NCBI GenBank assembly: GCA_024743255.1
Contig: JANSWY010000001.1
Coordinates: 372,001-436,000, forward strand
Length of the DNA stretch: 64,000 nt
Source: a bacterium
Lineage (GTDB): Bacteria > Bacteroidota > Bacteroidia > Cytophagales > Cyclobacteriaceae
Direction: 5' to 3'
Shown: piece by piece, positions 45,032-53,738 of the stretch
How the letters are laid out: the number at the start of each line of letters is the position of its first letter
Numbering within the stretch: the first letter of the stretch is position 1
The notes under the pieces: model-generated
What the model was told of the DNA's origin: nothing
What the model saw: the letters and a program-made list of their open reading frames with translations, nothing else
Database searches by the model: none
Made by a program: the position numbers and the translations under genes

Positions 45032-46936
45032 ATGAATCAGGAGAAAGTAGATCTTAGTGATTGGTTCAGGTATTTTTTTAAGCTTGCTCCAAGTATAGTC
45101 AGTGTAATCTTAGCTGCTTTTGTTTTGGTTATACTACCTCAGGCCAAGGAAGTTTTTATCGATATAGCCTACAGAGACGTAGCATTTAACATACTATTCT
45201 TCTCTTCATTATTTGTATTCCTCTGGTCTTTAATAGTTTGGACTACTGCCAGGCACATTGGTATGAATTGGATTTCCAATAATTTCAGTTCGATTGATAA
45301 GGAATCAGGCTTTGCAAAGTTTGTAAGGTTCTTTCCTCAGTTTTTGGGTTTTATGGTGATAGTATTTTTTGGCATGGGCATAATTTCTTCCTCCAAAGGA
45401 ATTGGGTTTAACCTGATTTTGACTATCGGGATGGCAATTGGATACATCGCTATTGTCTATGGTCGCCGAAGGTTTTTCACCAATATCATGACAGCCACTT
45501 CACTGGATTTTCATAACTGGGATGATCTTCCCAAATCCACCAGGCTAATTATCATAGTAACAACTGTTGCGTATGGTATGCTTTTCATTCTTTTCATATT
45601 TCCAATAGCAGAAATCAGAGTTAGCCAGTTTATTGGTCCGATTGGAGTATTGGCTGGAGGAGTTTCATTTCTCACATTCTTTGCAGCTATCATCCAATAC
45701 ATCGATATGAACTCTAAGGTTCCTGTTACATTCCTGTTGCTGGTATGGATATTAATTGTTGGAACCATCAGTAACAATGATGGAATTAGAAAGTCAGATG
45801 ATCCTTCATCAACATTAAAAACCAATAACATCCAGAATTACTTTGACGGGTGGTACGCCAAACACAATCCCAACAATGACTCAACAGTAATACGCCTAAT
45901 CGCAGGCCAGGGAGGTGGAAGCCGGGCTGCATACTGGACAGCCAATGTCCTTGCACATTACGATTCAATTGATGACAGTTTTTTCAATTCCATCTTTTCA
46001 TTCTCCACTGTCTCAGGAAGCTCCGTTGGGACAGGATTCTACTGCGCACACAAAGCCCTTGAAAGAGATAACCCACAGCTGGAAGATTCCAGAAAAAGAA
46101 ACATGAGAGAAGTTGTAGGTAAAGACTTCCTAAGCCCAAACACAGGACCAATGTTCTTTCAGGAACTCATACAGGTGATTCAACCATTTAGCGTTCCATG
46201 GTCCGACAGGTCCAAATACCTGGAAGATGCCTGGGCACAGGCTTTCAAAGATGAAACGGGAAGCGAATTATTAAATAGACACTTCATGGATGTCTATGAT
46301 GATCAATACGAGATGCCTCTACAGTTCTACAATTCCTGCATCTCAGAGCGAGGAATGCAAGCCATCACCGGCCCATTTCTACCGGACACCACCGGCCTGG
46401 AAAACGAAATCCAACTAACCAATGGCTACCACACCAATATCCACCTAAAAACAGCCATGTCCCTAAGCGCAAGATTCCCATTCTTCACCTCACCAGGTAC
46501 GATTGACATAAGCAAAAAAGTAGACTTAAACTTCGTAGATGGTGGATACTTCGAAAACACCGGACTTGGTACCACCATGGTTATCTATGACATGCTCCAC
46601 GAAATCCGTGAGCAAGATTCCCTGAAGTTCGAGGTAGAAATCCTCTACATCCAAAACGGAAAAGGCAACTACTTCAACACCACCAAAGATAACCGACTCC
46701 TAAAAATCGCAACAGTCCCGGTCCTCACCCTCTTCAACACCTGGGACACTGAAGCCGCCCAGATGTATGATTTCGTAGAAAGCCGCCTGGATACTGTAGA
46801 CCACTTCCGCAAAATAAAACTAGACTACCGTGACAATTCATACTGCCATGAAGATTCAATTGATTTTCCTTTGACCAGGTATTTGTCAGTTTGTACTAAG
46901 AAAGCAATGGATAAGCAGGTGGATATGTTGAAATAG
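45032..46936 (+). CDS. Patatin-like phospholipase with N-terminal multi-helix membrane domain
   Basis: I chose the ATG at 45032 (MNQEKVDLSDWFRY); a TTG at 44978 would add 18 residues. The roughly 634-residue product has about seven membrane helices in the first 270 residues and a C-terminal patatin domain: oxyanion-type loop GQGGGSRAAYW, nucleophile motif GSSVG (GxSxG, in SFSTVSGSSVGTGF) and the catalytic Asp in FVDGGYFENTG (DGG). It is therefore a membrane-anchored lipid hydrolase with the Ser/Asp dyad intact. The heptamer array ends 82 bases before the start. It may be phase variable. Confidence 0.85.
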   Translation: MNQEKVDLSDWFRYFFKLAPSIVSVILAAFVLVILPQAKEVFIDIAYRDVAFNILFFSSLFVFLWSLIVWTTARHIGMNWISNNFSSIDKESGFAKFVRFFPQFLGFMVIVFFGMGIISSSKGIGFNLILTIGMAIGYIAIVYGRRRFFTNIMTATSLDFHNWDDLPKSTRLIIIVTTVAYGMLFILFIFPIAEIRVSQFIGPIGVLAGGVSFLTFFAAIIQYIDMNSKVPVTFLLLVWILIVGTISNNDGIRKSDDPSSTLKTNNIQNYFDGWYAKHNPNNDSTVIRLIAGQGGGSRAAYWTANVLAHYDSIDDSFFNSIFSFSTVSGSSVGTGFYCAHKALERDNPQLEDSRKRNMREVVGKDFLSPNTGPMFFQELIQVIQPFSVPWSDRSKYLEDAWAQAFKDETGSELLNRHFMDVYDDQYEMPLQFYNSCISERGMQAITGPFLPDTTGLENEIQLTNGYHTNIHLKTAMSLSARFPFFTSPGTIDISKKVDLNFVDGGYFENTGLGTTMVIYDMLHEIREQDSLKFEVEILYIQNGKGNYFNTTKDNRLLKIATVPVLTLFNTWDTEAAQMYDFVESRLDTVDHFRKIKLDYRDNSYCHEDSIDFPLTRYLSVCTKKAMDKQVDMLK

Positions 46937-47063
46937 GAAATCCTAATTTTTAAATCCTAAACCCTAAGAGGCTCAAGCGTACCAACTGAGCGAAGCGAAA
47001 GTGGGCAACCCGCAGCTCGCAACATTGTCCGCTATCACCCGCCGAAGCTTTAGCGAAGGCGGG
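46937..47063. repeat. REP-like spacer: TCCTAAATCC, CAACCCGCAGCTCGCAAC and hairpin
   Basis: After the patatin gene come AATCCTAATTTTTAAATCC, then GGGCAACCCGCAGCTCGCAA (about 47003-47022) and the hairpin CCCGCC gaaGCTttAGCgaa GGCGGG (47038-47063), the clearest copy of the REP-like family. The hairpin overlaps the last codons of the next gene. Confidence 0.65.
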
Positions 47064-47982
47064 TCAACTGCCAATCACCAACCACAATGCGACCACTATC
47101 AATCACTTCAAGTTTTCTCCCATACCATTCACCTAGATAATTGACCATCAAAGAATCATTGTCAATCATAAACCGTTGGAAATAGTGATCCCTTTCATTT
47201 GTCGAACCACTTGGGTAGTGTTCGTTAGTCTCGTATAAGCTCATAATACCAGAAGAATCCGATGAAAATGCGATTAGAACAAACTGCTCTAGCTCACTTT
47301 CCCTTGAAAACATCAATGAATCCCTCGAATAAAAATAATCTACTAATCCAGTATCAGTCGCGATTATGAATGATTTGGAAACTTCTCCTACAACTGCAAA
47401 AGACTCTTCCAGTACTACAGTATCATCCGGATAATGCGCACGATCATACGCAATCTGCCAATTACCCTTTAGGATATTGTTCCCCGCATCAGGAGACTTC
47501 AACTCGGGATTATGACGAACAAATTTCTGAATTCCAATCTTTAACTTGTCAGGACCCTTGAAGGAATATTTTATGGGTATTTCAATACCATTATCTTTAA
47601 AGATGTATTTCCCTTTATCCAGTCTAAATCTATTTTTTGCTGATAATTTCTCTGCCATTCCACTTTCTACGTACAATTGAGATTGAGAATAGCTAACCAT
47701 AGCACCTACAGTATCAGATGCCATTCCTATTTCCCAGTAAACGCCTCCCGTAATATTCACCAAAGAGTCATTAGAATAAATGTGATTGTAATATCCAGAG
47801 TCAGTGTTTAGTGTATATACTTTCACGAATGAGCCACCAGAGAATTGATCTGAAACGCTTACTGTATCTGACCCTTTGTTTGAATATAAAGGCCTCCAGG
47901 TTCCAGCCAACCTATCAGCAGGTATTCTTGAGCAGGATACGAGGATAACTAAAATGGCAAACGGGGCAATTAGAGGTCTCAT
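47050..47982 (-). CDS. Lipoprotein with two copies of a lipocalin-like domain
   Basis: The 310-residue protein has a lipoprotein signal (LVILVSC, Cys near 17). Two internally similar halves can be seen: LAGTWRPLYSNKGSDTVSVS followed by FVKVYTLNTDSGYYNHIYSNDSL, and LKGNWQIAYDRAHYPDDTVV followed by FIIATDTGLVDYFYSRDSL (first about 25-160, second about 170-310). GxW at the start of each is typical of lipocalin-like proteins. The last residues TRLR and the stop are encoded by a REP-like hairpin. Function unknown. Confidence 0.7.
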   Translation of the reverse strand: MRPLIAPFAILVILVSCSRIPADRLAGTWRPLYSNKGSDTVSVSDQFSGGSFVKVYTLNTDSGYYNHIYSNDSLVNITGGVYWEIGMASDTVGAMVSYSQSQLYVESGMAEKLSAKNRFRLDKGKYIFKDNGIEIPIKYSFKGPDKLKIGIQKFVRHNPELKSPDAGNNILKGNWQIAYDRAHYPDDTVVLEESFAVVGEVSKSFIIATDTGLVDYFYSRDSLMFSRESELEQFVLIAFSSDSSGIMSLYETNEHYPSGSTNERDHYFQRFMIDNDSLMVNYLGEWYGRKLEVIDSGRIVVGDWQLTRLR

Positions 47983-48300
47983 AATTTAGAAAGACGGTTG
48001 TATGTTTTTACGGGGATTTGGATGGAAGCGTTTCGATCCCCTCATCCGCCGAAGCTTTCACCGACGGTTTCTCCATCACCTCAAGAAATCAACAAATGCT
48101 AACCTTCTCAGGCTTTCTGATCTGCGTTTCACTCCGTCAGGAGTGACGGTTCCTTTTTACGTAACACAAATAACCCGCTAGCCCACGAGCGAAGCGAAGT
48201 GGGCAACCCGCAACTCGTAACATTTTCCGCTCTCACCCGCCGAAGCTTTCGCCGGCGGCCATAGCCTATGGCGAAGGACTCAGCGAAGGCGGGAAAATTC
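47983..48300. repeat. Non-coding spacer with REP-like hairpins
   Basis: It holds a partial hairpin (about 48050), a TTTCTGATCTGCGTTTCACT / GTCAGGAGTGACGG element (about 48111-48150), GGGCAACCCGCAACTCGTAA (about 48201) and the long REP-like hairpin at 48236-48293 that stops just before the next gene. No gene is seen. Confidence 0.6.
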
Positions 48301-49233
48301 TCAAGGAACACTAATAGTCTCTCCAGTTTCAAAACTGTCGTTATCTAAAATAACATCAAATCCAGATGCAGATCCTGATGTGGAATCAGAGAAGTTTTCT
48401 GCTGTAATATTGAAGATTTTTCTTTTTTTGCTATAAAACGTCAGCTCCTCCAAGTACAATTGACTTTCAAACGATTCACCATTCTGCTCATAAAACTGTG
48501 TTATTTCGACCTCCATATTCATAAAAGGTTCGGCAGCTCCAAATTGTACTTGACCTACAAAATTTCTTTCGATTGTAGTATCAGAATCAAACATGAAGGT
48601 AAAACTTGAGGTATTAAAATCATACAATCTCAACCTTATGGAATCATTTTCCTGCAATCCAGCTAAATTGATCTGAAGCCCTGAAGTCATTCGTGCCAAC
48701 TCGTAAGACCTTTCAAAATCATCAGGACTAAGCTCATCAAACTGGCCATGATATAATTCCGAAAAGCCAAAGTAGTTATCGTTATTATCGGTCCATTCCC
48801 TATATCGTAATTCACCATAAGAATTAACAAACGGTGCGTTGGTCCCATATTTGAAACCAGCATTTAATTCAAAATCATTCAACGAGCCCGAAGTAAGGTC
48901 AAAACCATATAAACCCTCTTGTACATCTACAACCACATGATATTTTTCATTTATATCCACCTGAAGAGTGATTGAGTCCGGGATATGATCAAAACCCGCG
49001 GCAGCATATAAAGTGGTGTCTTCTCTGTAGAAAGAAATGAAAGTATACAATGGATCATCATTTAATGTTCTACCATTTCCAAGATCCACATCCTCCAGCG
49101 ATATTCTTGAAGCAAAAGCAAAAGAGATTGTCTGAACATCTTCCTGTTGTTCCCCCTCATCCTCTTCGCAACCAAGATATATTAAAGTAGATAAGAATAG
49201 CAGTATGACGATAGGTGATAGTTTAGATTTCAT
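48301..49233 (-). CDS. Hypothetical lipoprotein
   Basis: The 310 residues have a lipoprotein signal (LIYLGC, Cys near 22) followed by an acidic stretch EEDEGEQQED like the surface-export signals of Bacteroidota lipoproteins. The remainder is beta-rich (TFISFYREDTTLYAAAGF, YHVVVDVQEGLYGFDLTSG). I recognise no family. The stop is immediately preceded on the genome by a REP-like element. It is a single gene. Confidence 0.68.
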   Translation of the reverse strand: MKSKLSPIVILLFLSTLIYLGCEEDEGEQQEDVQTISFAFASRISLEDVDLGNGRTLNDDPLYTFISFYREDTTLYAAAGFDHIPDSITLQVDINEKYHVVVDVQEGLYGFDLTSGSLNDFELNAGFKYGTNAPFVNSYGELRYREWTDNNDNYFGFSELYHGQFDELSPDDFERSYELARMTSGLQINLAGLQENDSIRLRLYDFNTSSFTFMFDSDTTIERNFVGQVQFGAAEPFMNMEVEITQFYEQNGESFESQLYLEELTFYSKKRKIFNITAENFSDSTSGSASGFDVILDNDSFETGETISVP

Positions 49234-49610
49234 AACAGAGTTTGTAAATGTGGTATTACAAAAATGCTAAAAATGAATGATAATTGAAAAAACATAATAA
49301 ACCCGCAAGCCATTCCCAATCTCCGTTTCACTACGTCAGGCATGACGGTGCATTCTCTATATTAAATTCCTTCACCTTCCACCCCTAACCCCTAAAGGGG
49401 AACAAAAATCGATTAGTCAGGCACATAATGACATTTCCCTTTAGGGAAGACAAGGGTCTAGGAAAGCCGATTTCATTAAACCCGCAAGCCCACTAAGCAA
49501 AGCGAAAGTGGGCAACCCGCAACTCGCAACAGCTTTAAAACTTCCGTCTCCAGTCTTCCGTCTTCCGTCTCATTTCACTATCTTTAATAGGAAACCCAGC
49601 CAGCTACCAA
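49234..49610. repeat. Non-coding spacer with repeat families
   Basis: It holds a CTCCGTTTCACTACGTCAGG element (about 49321), CCACCCCTAACCCCTAAAGG (about 49380), GGGCAACCCGCAACTCGCAA (about 49510), and CTTCCGTCTCCAGTCTTCCG units (49541-49571) shortly before the next ATG. No gene is seen. Confidence 0.6.
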
Positions 49611-51788
49611 ATGAAGACGACAATATACACCCTGCTACTAGCTATAGGAACCCTCTATACGCTCCAGGCTCAGCACAATCCTATGATCGATTCCCTCGAG
49701 ATTGTTCTGGATACCATTACGGATGAAAAGCAGCGAGTAAACACCCTCAACGAACTAGCCCAGGAATACAACACCTCCGACTCAGCAATGACCGCCAAAT
49801 ACACTTCTGAGGCGATTTCTTTGGCACAAAAAATCGGTTACAAATCTGGAGAAGCACATGCTCATGCCAAGATGGCCTGGGCAGTGGCGATGATTAGTGG
49901 TGATTATGATAGAGCTAAGGAAATGCTTTACCGCGCACTGGAACTTGCCGAAGAAGCCAATGATGAATCCGCAATTGGAACAGCCCTAAACGGCATGGGA
50001 GCTATCAGCTACTACAACAACAACTATGAAAAAGCCGCTGACTACTTCAAGCAATCACTAAAACTCAAGGAAAAGTCTGGCAAAAAAGTAGATATCGCTG
50101 GGGCCTATAACAACATTGGCGTGATCTACGAAGAATGGGGACGTTACCCTGAAGCCATGGAAAGCTATCTGATGGCATTGGAATACTTCGAACAAGCTGG
50201 CGACAAAAACGGCATATCCAACTGCTATAACAACATTGGCATCATCCACCGCCACGAAGAAGAATACGACATAGCTCTCAACTATTATCTAAAATCCCTG
50301 GAACTGATGAGGGAGCTAGGTTACAAAGACCGACTTGTATCGTGCCACAACAATGTTGGAACGGCATATACAGACTTAGAACAATACGATTCTTCACTTT
50401 ATCATTACGAGCAATCACTAGCCATTAGCCAGGAAATGGGAAGTAAGGATGGAATTGGGTTTGGCTATATTTCACTTGCTATCAATTATCACCTTACTGA
50501 AAACTATGAATTAGCCCTTGACTATGCCAAAAAGTCCTACGCAATCCGACAAGAACTAGGTCGCAAAAAGTTGATCTCTCAGTCTGCACTCTGGCTCGGG
50601 AAAGCCTATTTTGAATTGGGACAAAACAATAATGCACTCAAATACCTAAAGGAATCCTTAGCAATAGCAAGCGAGATTGAACAAAAAGAAATCATGACAA
50701 GTGCCCACGAGGAGCTTGCAGACCTTTATTATCGTTTAGGCAACCATAAACTTGCATATGAGCATTATGTGGGCTTCCACGAGCTTCAGGACGAGATTAA
50801 TGACATTGACAAGTCCAGAAAGCTGGCGCATGTGGAGGCGGAATATGAGTTTCACCAAACGCGTGACTCCATGCAATTTGCCAATGAAAAAGAGAAGATG
50901 ATCCTCAACCAGCAGATTGCCCAGCAGCAGATGGACATGAATGTTTACATCATTGGAATAGCCGTCCTAACGATTGCCGTTTTTGTACTGATCCTCTTCA
51001 GCCAGGTAAGAAACCGAACCAGCAAAAAGCTCTCAGCCCTCAACTCCGAGATAGAACGCCAAAACAGGTCACTCCTCGACCTCAACCGCGAGAAAAACGA
51101 ACTCCTGGGCATAGTAGCACACGACTTAAGAAACCCTCTCAACCAAATAAAGGGCATGATCAACCTTCACATAAGAGACAACAAGCCCAAAATAGACAAT
51201 GAATATCTGGACATAGCCTCAGAAGCAACCGATAGGTTGACTGATATGGTAGGCCGTATTTTGGACGTTAGCGCCATAGAAAACAAGAAAATAGACCTCA
51301 GAATAGAGCAAATAGACGTGATAGCCCTGATGTCCCAGATATCCATCAACTTCAGCACTATCCTACATCACAAGGACCAAAAAATAAAAAACCAGTTCCC
51401 CCAGGAAAAACTATTCATAGAAGCCGACCGCAACTACCTCATCCAGGTAATAGAAAACCTGGTAGGAAACGCCAACAAATACTCCGAACCCAAAACCACC
51501 ATCACCCTCTCGGTAACCAGCATGCAAGACCATGTTTACATCACCGTAGAAGACCAGGGCCCAGGCATCAGCAAAGCAGATCAGGAGAGCCTCTTCAAAG
51601 AATACAGCACAGCCTCCACCCAAACCACAGCCGGCGAACAATCCCACGGACTAGGCCTGGCAATAGTAAGAAAGTACGTAGAAGCGATGAAAGGAACCAT
51701 TGCCGTGGAAAGTGAGATTGGGGAGGGAAGTAGGTTTAGTATTAGTTTTAGGAAAGTGAGGATATTTAGTGAGGTTAATAATAATTAG
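49611..51788 (+). CDS. TPR-containing membrane sensor histidine kinase
   Basis: The 725-residue protein has a signal peptide (1-20), a periplasmic array of about seven tetratricopeptide repeats (about 60-390, e.g. GMGAISYYNNNYEKAADYFK, YNNIGVIYEEWGRYPEAMES), one membrane helix near 443-463, a coiled coil, the HisKA phosphoacceptor His 504 in IVAHDLRNPLNQ, and a HATPase domain with N-box ENLVGNANKY, G1 DQGPGIS and G2 GLGLAIV. Such hybrids sense through TPR and phosphorylate a response regulator, often a LytTR one; none is adjacent. The last 21 codons recur in degraded form at 52953-53015. Confidence 0.93.
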   Translation: MKTTIYTLLLAIGTLYTLQAQHNPMIDSLEIVLDTITDEKQRVNTLNELAQEYNTSDSAMTAKYTSEAISLAQKIGYKSGEAHAHAKMAWAVAMISGDYDRAKEMLYRALELAEEANDESAIGTALNGMGAISYYNNNYEKAADYFKQSLKLKEKSGKKVDIAGAYNNIGVIYEEWGRYPEAMESYLMALEYFEQAGDKNGISNCYNNIGIIHRHEEEYDIALNYYLKSLELMRELGYKDRLVSCHNNVGTAYTDLEQYDSSLYHYEQSLAISQEMGSKDGIGFGYISLAINYHLTENYELALDYAKKSYAIRQELGRKKLISQSALWLGKAYFELGQNNNALKYLKESLAIASEIEQKEIMTSAHEELADLYYRLGNHKLAYEHYVGFHELQDEINDIDKSRKLAHVEAEYEFHQTRDSMQFANEKEKMILNQQIAQQQMDMNVYIIGIAVLTIAVFVLILFSQVRNRTSKKLSALNSEIERQNRSLLDLNREKNELLGIVAHDLRNPLNQIKGMINLHIRDNKPKIDNEYLDIASEATDRLTDMVGRILDVSAIENKKIDLRIEQIDVIALMSQISINFSTILHHKDQKIKNQFPQEKLFIEADRNYLIQVIENLVGNANKYSEPKTTITLSVTSMQDHVYITVEDQGPGISKADQESLFKEYSTASTQTTAGEQSHGLGLAIVRKYVEAMKGTIAVESEIGEGSRFSISFRKVRIFSEVNNN

Positions 51789-52127
51789 GTCAACCGCCGA
51801 TTGAAACCCGTCACCTCGAATGAGCGCTAGCGACTGAGAGGTCCCGTTCCTTTAATCCGCGTGATCCTACAAAACGGTTTTACTAGAAGCGGAGATAAGG
51901 AATCCCGCCCCTGTCCGCAGAAGCTTCAGCGAAGGAGGACAACCGAAGCACTCTCGAACAACGTGAATACTACCTTTTAGGATTTCAAAATTAGGATTTA
52001 GAGCTTCTCCCTTTTAGGATTTAGAGCTCCCCATCCCACCATTCGGTTTAGCATTTCTTTCATCAAGATGAGGATATTAGTGAAGCGAGCATTACATTTA
52101 CGCCAAGTCAACTAATCAGTTTTAAAA
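51789..52127. repeat. Non-coding spacer with REP-like hairpin
   Basis: It contains GTCCGCA gaagcttcagcgaa GGAGGAC (51913-51940) and TTTAGGATTTAGAGC units (about 51968-52025), members of families seen elsewhere in the window. No gene is seen. Confidence 0.55.
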
Positions 52128-52535
52128 ATGATAAAGTCCAAATATTTATTCCTACTTATTCTATCTATTGCCACCTTGTTTGTAGCCTGCGAGGATGACA
52201 CTCCAGAGCCAGAACAAATTAGTATTTTAGGTGAGTGGACCTTTGTAGATTCTGAAATAGAAACTATAACGATAGACGAAGAAATTGGTGAGTTTACTGC
52301 ACCTGACGTTACCGGCATCAAATGGACGTTCCAGGAAGAAAATGATCTCCTGGTTGATGGAGCAGACACAGTATATACCACATACTACAACTACGACGAA
52401 TTAAACAAACAATTAGAAGTTGAAGGCGGCTTCTATGATGTTACAAAACATACTCAAGATTCTCTTGTCATAAAATATTACGTAGATATATCACTATTAG
52501 GTGAGTTTAATATTTATTTATTTTTGATGAGATAG
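52128..52535 (+). CDS. Small lipoprotein, lipocalin-like
   Basis: The 135 residues start with a lipoprotein signal (IATLFVAC, Cys near 21) and an acidic linker EDDTPEPEQ. The body (ILGEWTFVDSEIETITI, GIKWTFQEENDLLVDG, YYNYDELNKQLEVEGG) resembles the lipocalin-like proteins of Bacteroidota, which start with a GxW strand. The end, NIYLFLMR, may be slightly shortened compared with the family, so a 3' truncation is possible. It lies inside the rearranged interval between the kinase gene and its relic. Confidence 0.65.
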   Translation: MIKSKYLFLLILSIATLFVACEDDTPEPEQISILGEWTFVDSEIETITIDEEIGEFTAPDVTGIKWTFQEENDLLVDGADTVYTTYYNYDELNKQLEVEGGFYDVTKHTQDSLVIKYYVDISLLGEFNIYLFLMR

Positions 52536-52610
52536 TGAAGCTTTTGTTTAGCAGATAATCCTGACATCAACAAGCAAGGCCAGTGCAGGATTCATTAAAT
52601 TACTTGTAGA

Positions 52611-52871
52611 ATGGGAATCGCTATCTACATCATAATCTGTCTCCTGGTTGCACCTGCAGGAAAGGGCAAACGAATTGGAATGTTTAAGACATTCTTGTTT
52701 TCATTTTTACTAACACCAATAATTGGGCTATATCTAGCACTGGGTTCCGGAAGACTAAATGCAAGAGGCTGCAATCATTGTGGTAATACCGAAAATGAAG
52801 CAGAGTTTTGTGGAGTTTGTGGGAAGAATGAGGATGGGAAGAGTAGGGAGGAATTGGGGATTGAATTGTAG
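52611..52871 (+). CDS. Small membrane protein with zinc ribbon
   Basis: An 86-residue protein with one or two N-terminal membrane helices (about 3-14 and 20-42) and a C-terminal C4 zinc ribbon (CNHCGNTENEAEFCGVCG, residues about 54-71). Such small proteins have no assigned function. A perfect inverted repeat, GGTGTAGTT and AACTACACC (52925-52944), follows about 50 bases downstream. Confidence 0.68.
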   Translation: MGIAIYIIICLLVAPAGKGKRIGMFKTFLFSFLLTPIIGLYLALGSGRLNARGCNHCGNTENEAEFCGVCGKNEDGKSREELGIEL

Positions 52872-52952
52872 GTTGGTGAAATATGAAGGTGTTACTTTTC
52901 TAATGGAAATAGACTTGGTATGAAGGTGTAGTTGAAACTACACCTAGAATGG

Positions 52953-53015
52953 GGTAGTAAGTTTAGTATATCTTTTAAGAAGGTGAGGATTTTTAGTGAG
53001 GTGAATAATAATTAG
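52953..53015 (+). pseudogene. 3' relic of a second TPR histidine-kinase gene
   Basis: The 63 bases read GSKFSISFKKVRIFSEVNNN then a stop, almost identical to the last 21 codons of the kinase at 49611-51788 (GSRFSISFRKVRIF...). Nine of 63 bases differ, and all but two of the codon changes are synonymous, the other two being Arg to Lys. That pattern shows that the relic came from a once-functional paralogue and not from a recent copy. The rest of that gene is missing. The accessory genes begin directly after it. Confidence 0.75.
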
Positions 53016-53039
53016 TATTTTAAATACTCAAGAATACCA

Positions 53040-53711
53040 ATGCTTGATGAATTATTTGAATTGTATGATGAAGAAGAGGTCAAAAGACAACTAAAGAGGC
53101 AGGGGTACGAATTGTTACCTATGGTAAGAGAGAACAAATTCAAGATAGGTTATGAAAGATTCAAAACACTGCTAACGAAACATAAATTTGGAGAGACATC
53201 ACCAACCGGAGAAAACTTTGATGCCATTAAAAAGAGAAACCTCTCAATTGAAATGGCGGCCATTGTTTACATGTACACAAGTTATAAGGTTCATGATGAT
53301 ATCAATCATCAACTTCGTTATCGGGTAGATAATTTAGATAAAGATATAGAGTTGTATTGTCGCCTTCTGGATTCTGTTCTTGATAAATTAATATCAGTTA
53401 ACAATACTATTGTTTATCGGGAAGTCCCCCATCCTGACCGAGATCGAATGGAGATATTAGATTTTTACGAATCTAAAATTAATTCTCATCACATTGAATC
53501 TAGTTTCCTTTCTTGTCATCAAGGATACTGGTATGATCAAGACTCAGGGTTTCAATATCAAATTTTAACTTCTAATAATAGCAATGGAAAAGATTTGTCA
53601 GAATTAAGTTTTGACGCAACTGAAAAAGAAGTGTTATTTAAAAGATCAACTAAGTTTTTCATAGAAAAAGTGGTGAGGCAAGAGAATAGAATTTATATGA
53701 TTGAAGTTTAG
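53040..53711 (+). CDS. ADP-ribosyltransferase-like protein (R-S-E class), probable toxin or defence effector
   Basis: The 223 residues show the layout of ADP-ribosyltransferase exoenzyme domains: helix NLSIEMAAIVYMYTSYKVHD and INHQLR (about 68-93), the strand TIVYREV with the NAD-binding Arg at 127, FLS at 156-158 in the position of the STS motif (the usual FxSTS reads FLSCH here), and the catalytic ExE as E195-K-E197 in ATEKEVLF, followed by STKFFIEKVV. The ARTT-loop Glu pair is intact, the STS only in part, so activity is plausible. No signal peptide. It faces the defence operon and its own AT-rich base use resembles that operon. The target is unknown. Confidence 0.72.
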   Translation: MLDELFELYDEEEVKRQLKRQGYELLPMVRENKFKIGYERFKTLLTKHKFGETSPTGENFDAIKKRNLSIEMAAIVYMYTSYKVHDDINHQLRYRVDNLDKDIELYCRLLDSVLDKLISVNNTIVYREVPHPDRDRMEILDFYESKINSHHIESSFLSCHQGYWYDQDSGFQYQILTSNNSNGKDLSELSFDATEKEVLFKRSTKFFIEKVVRQENRIYMIEV

Positions 53712-53738
53712 AAAACCTAGAAATCGATAGCTATTGAA

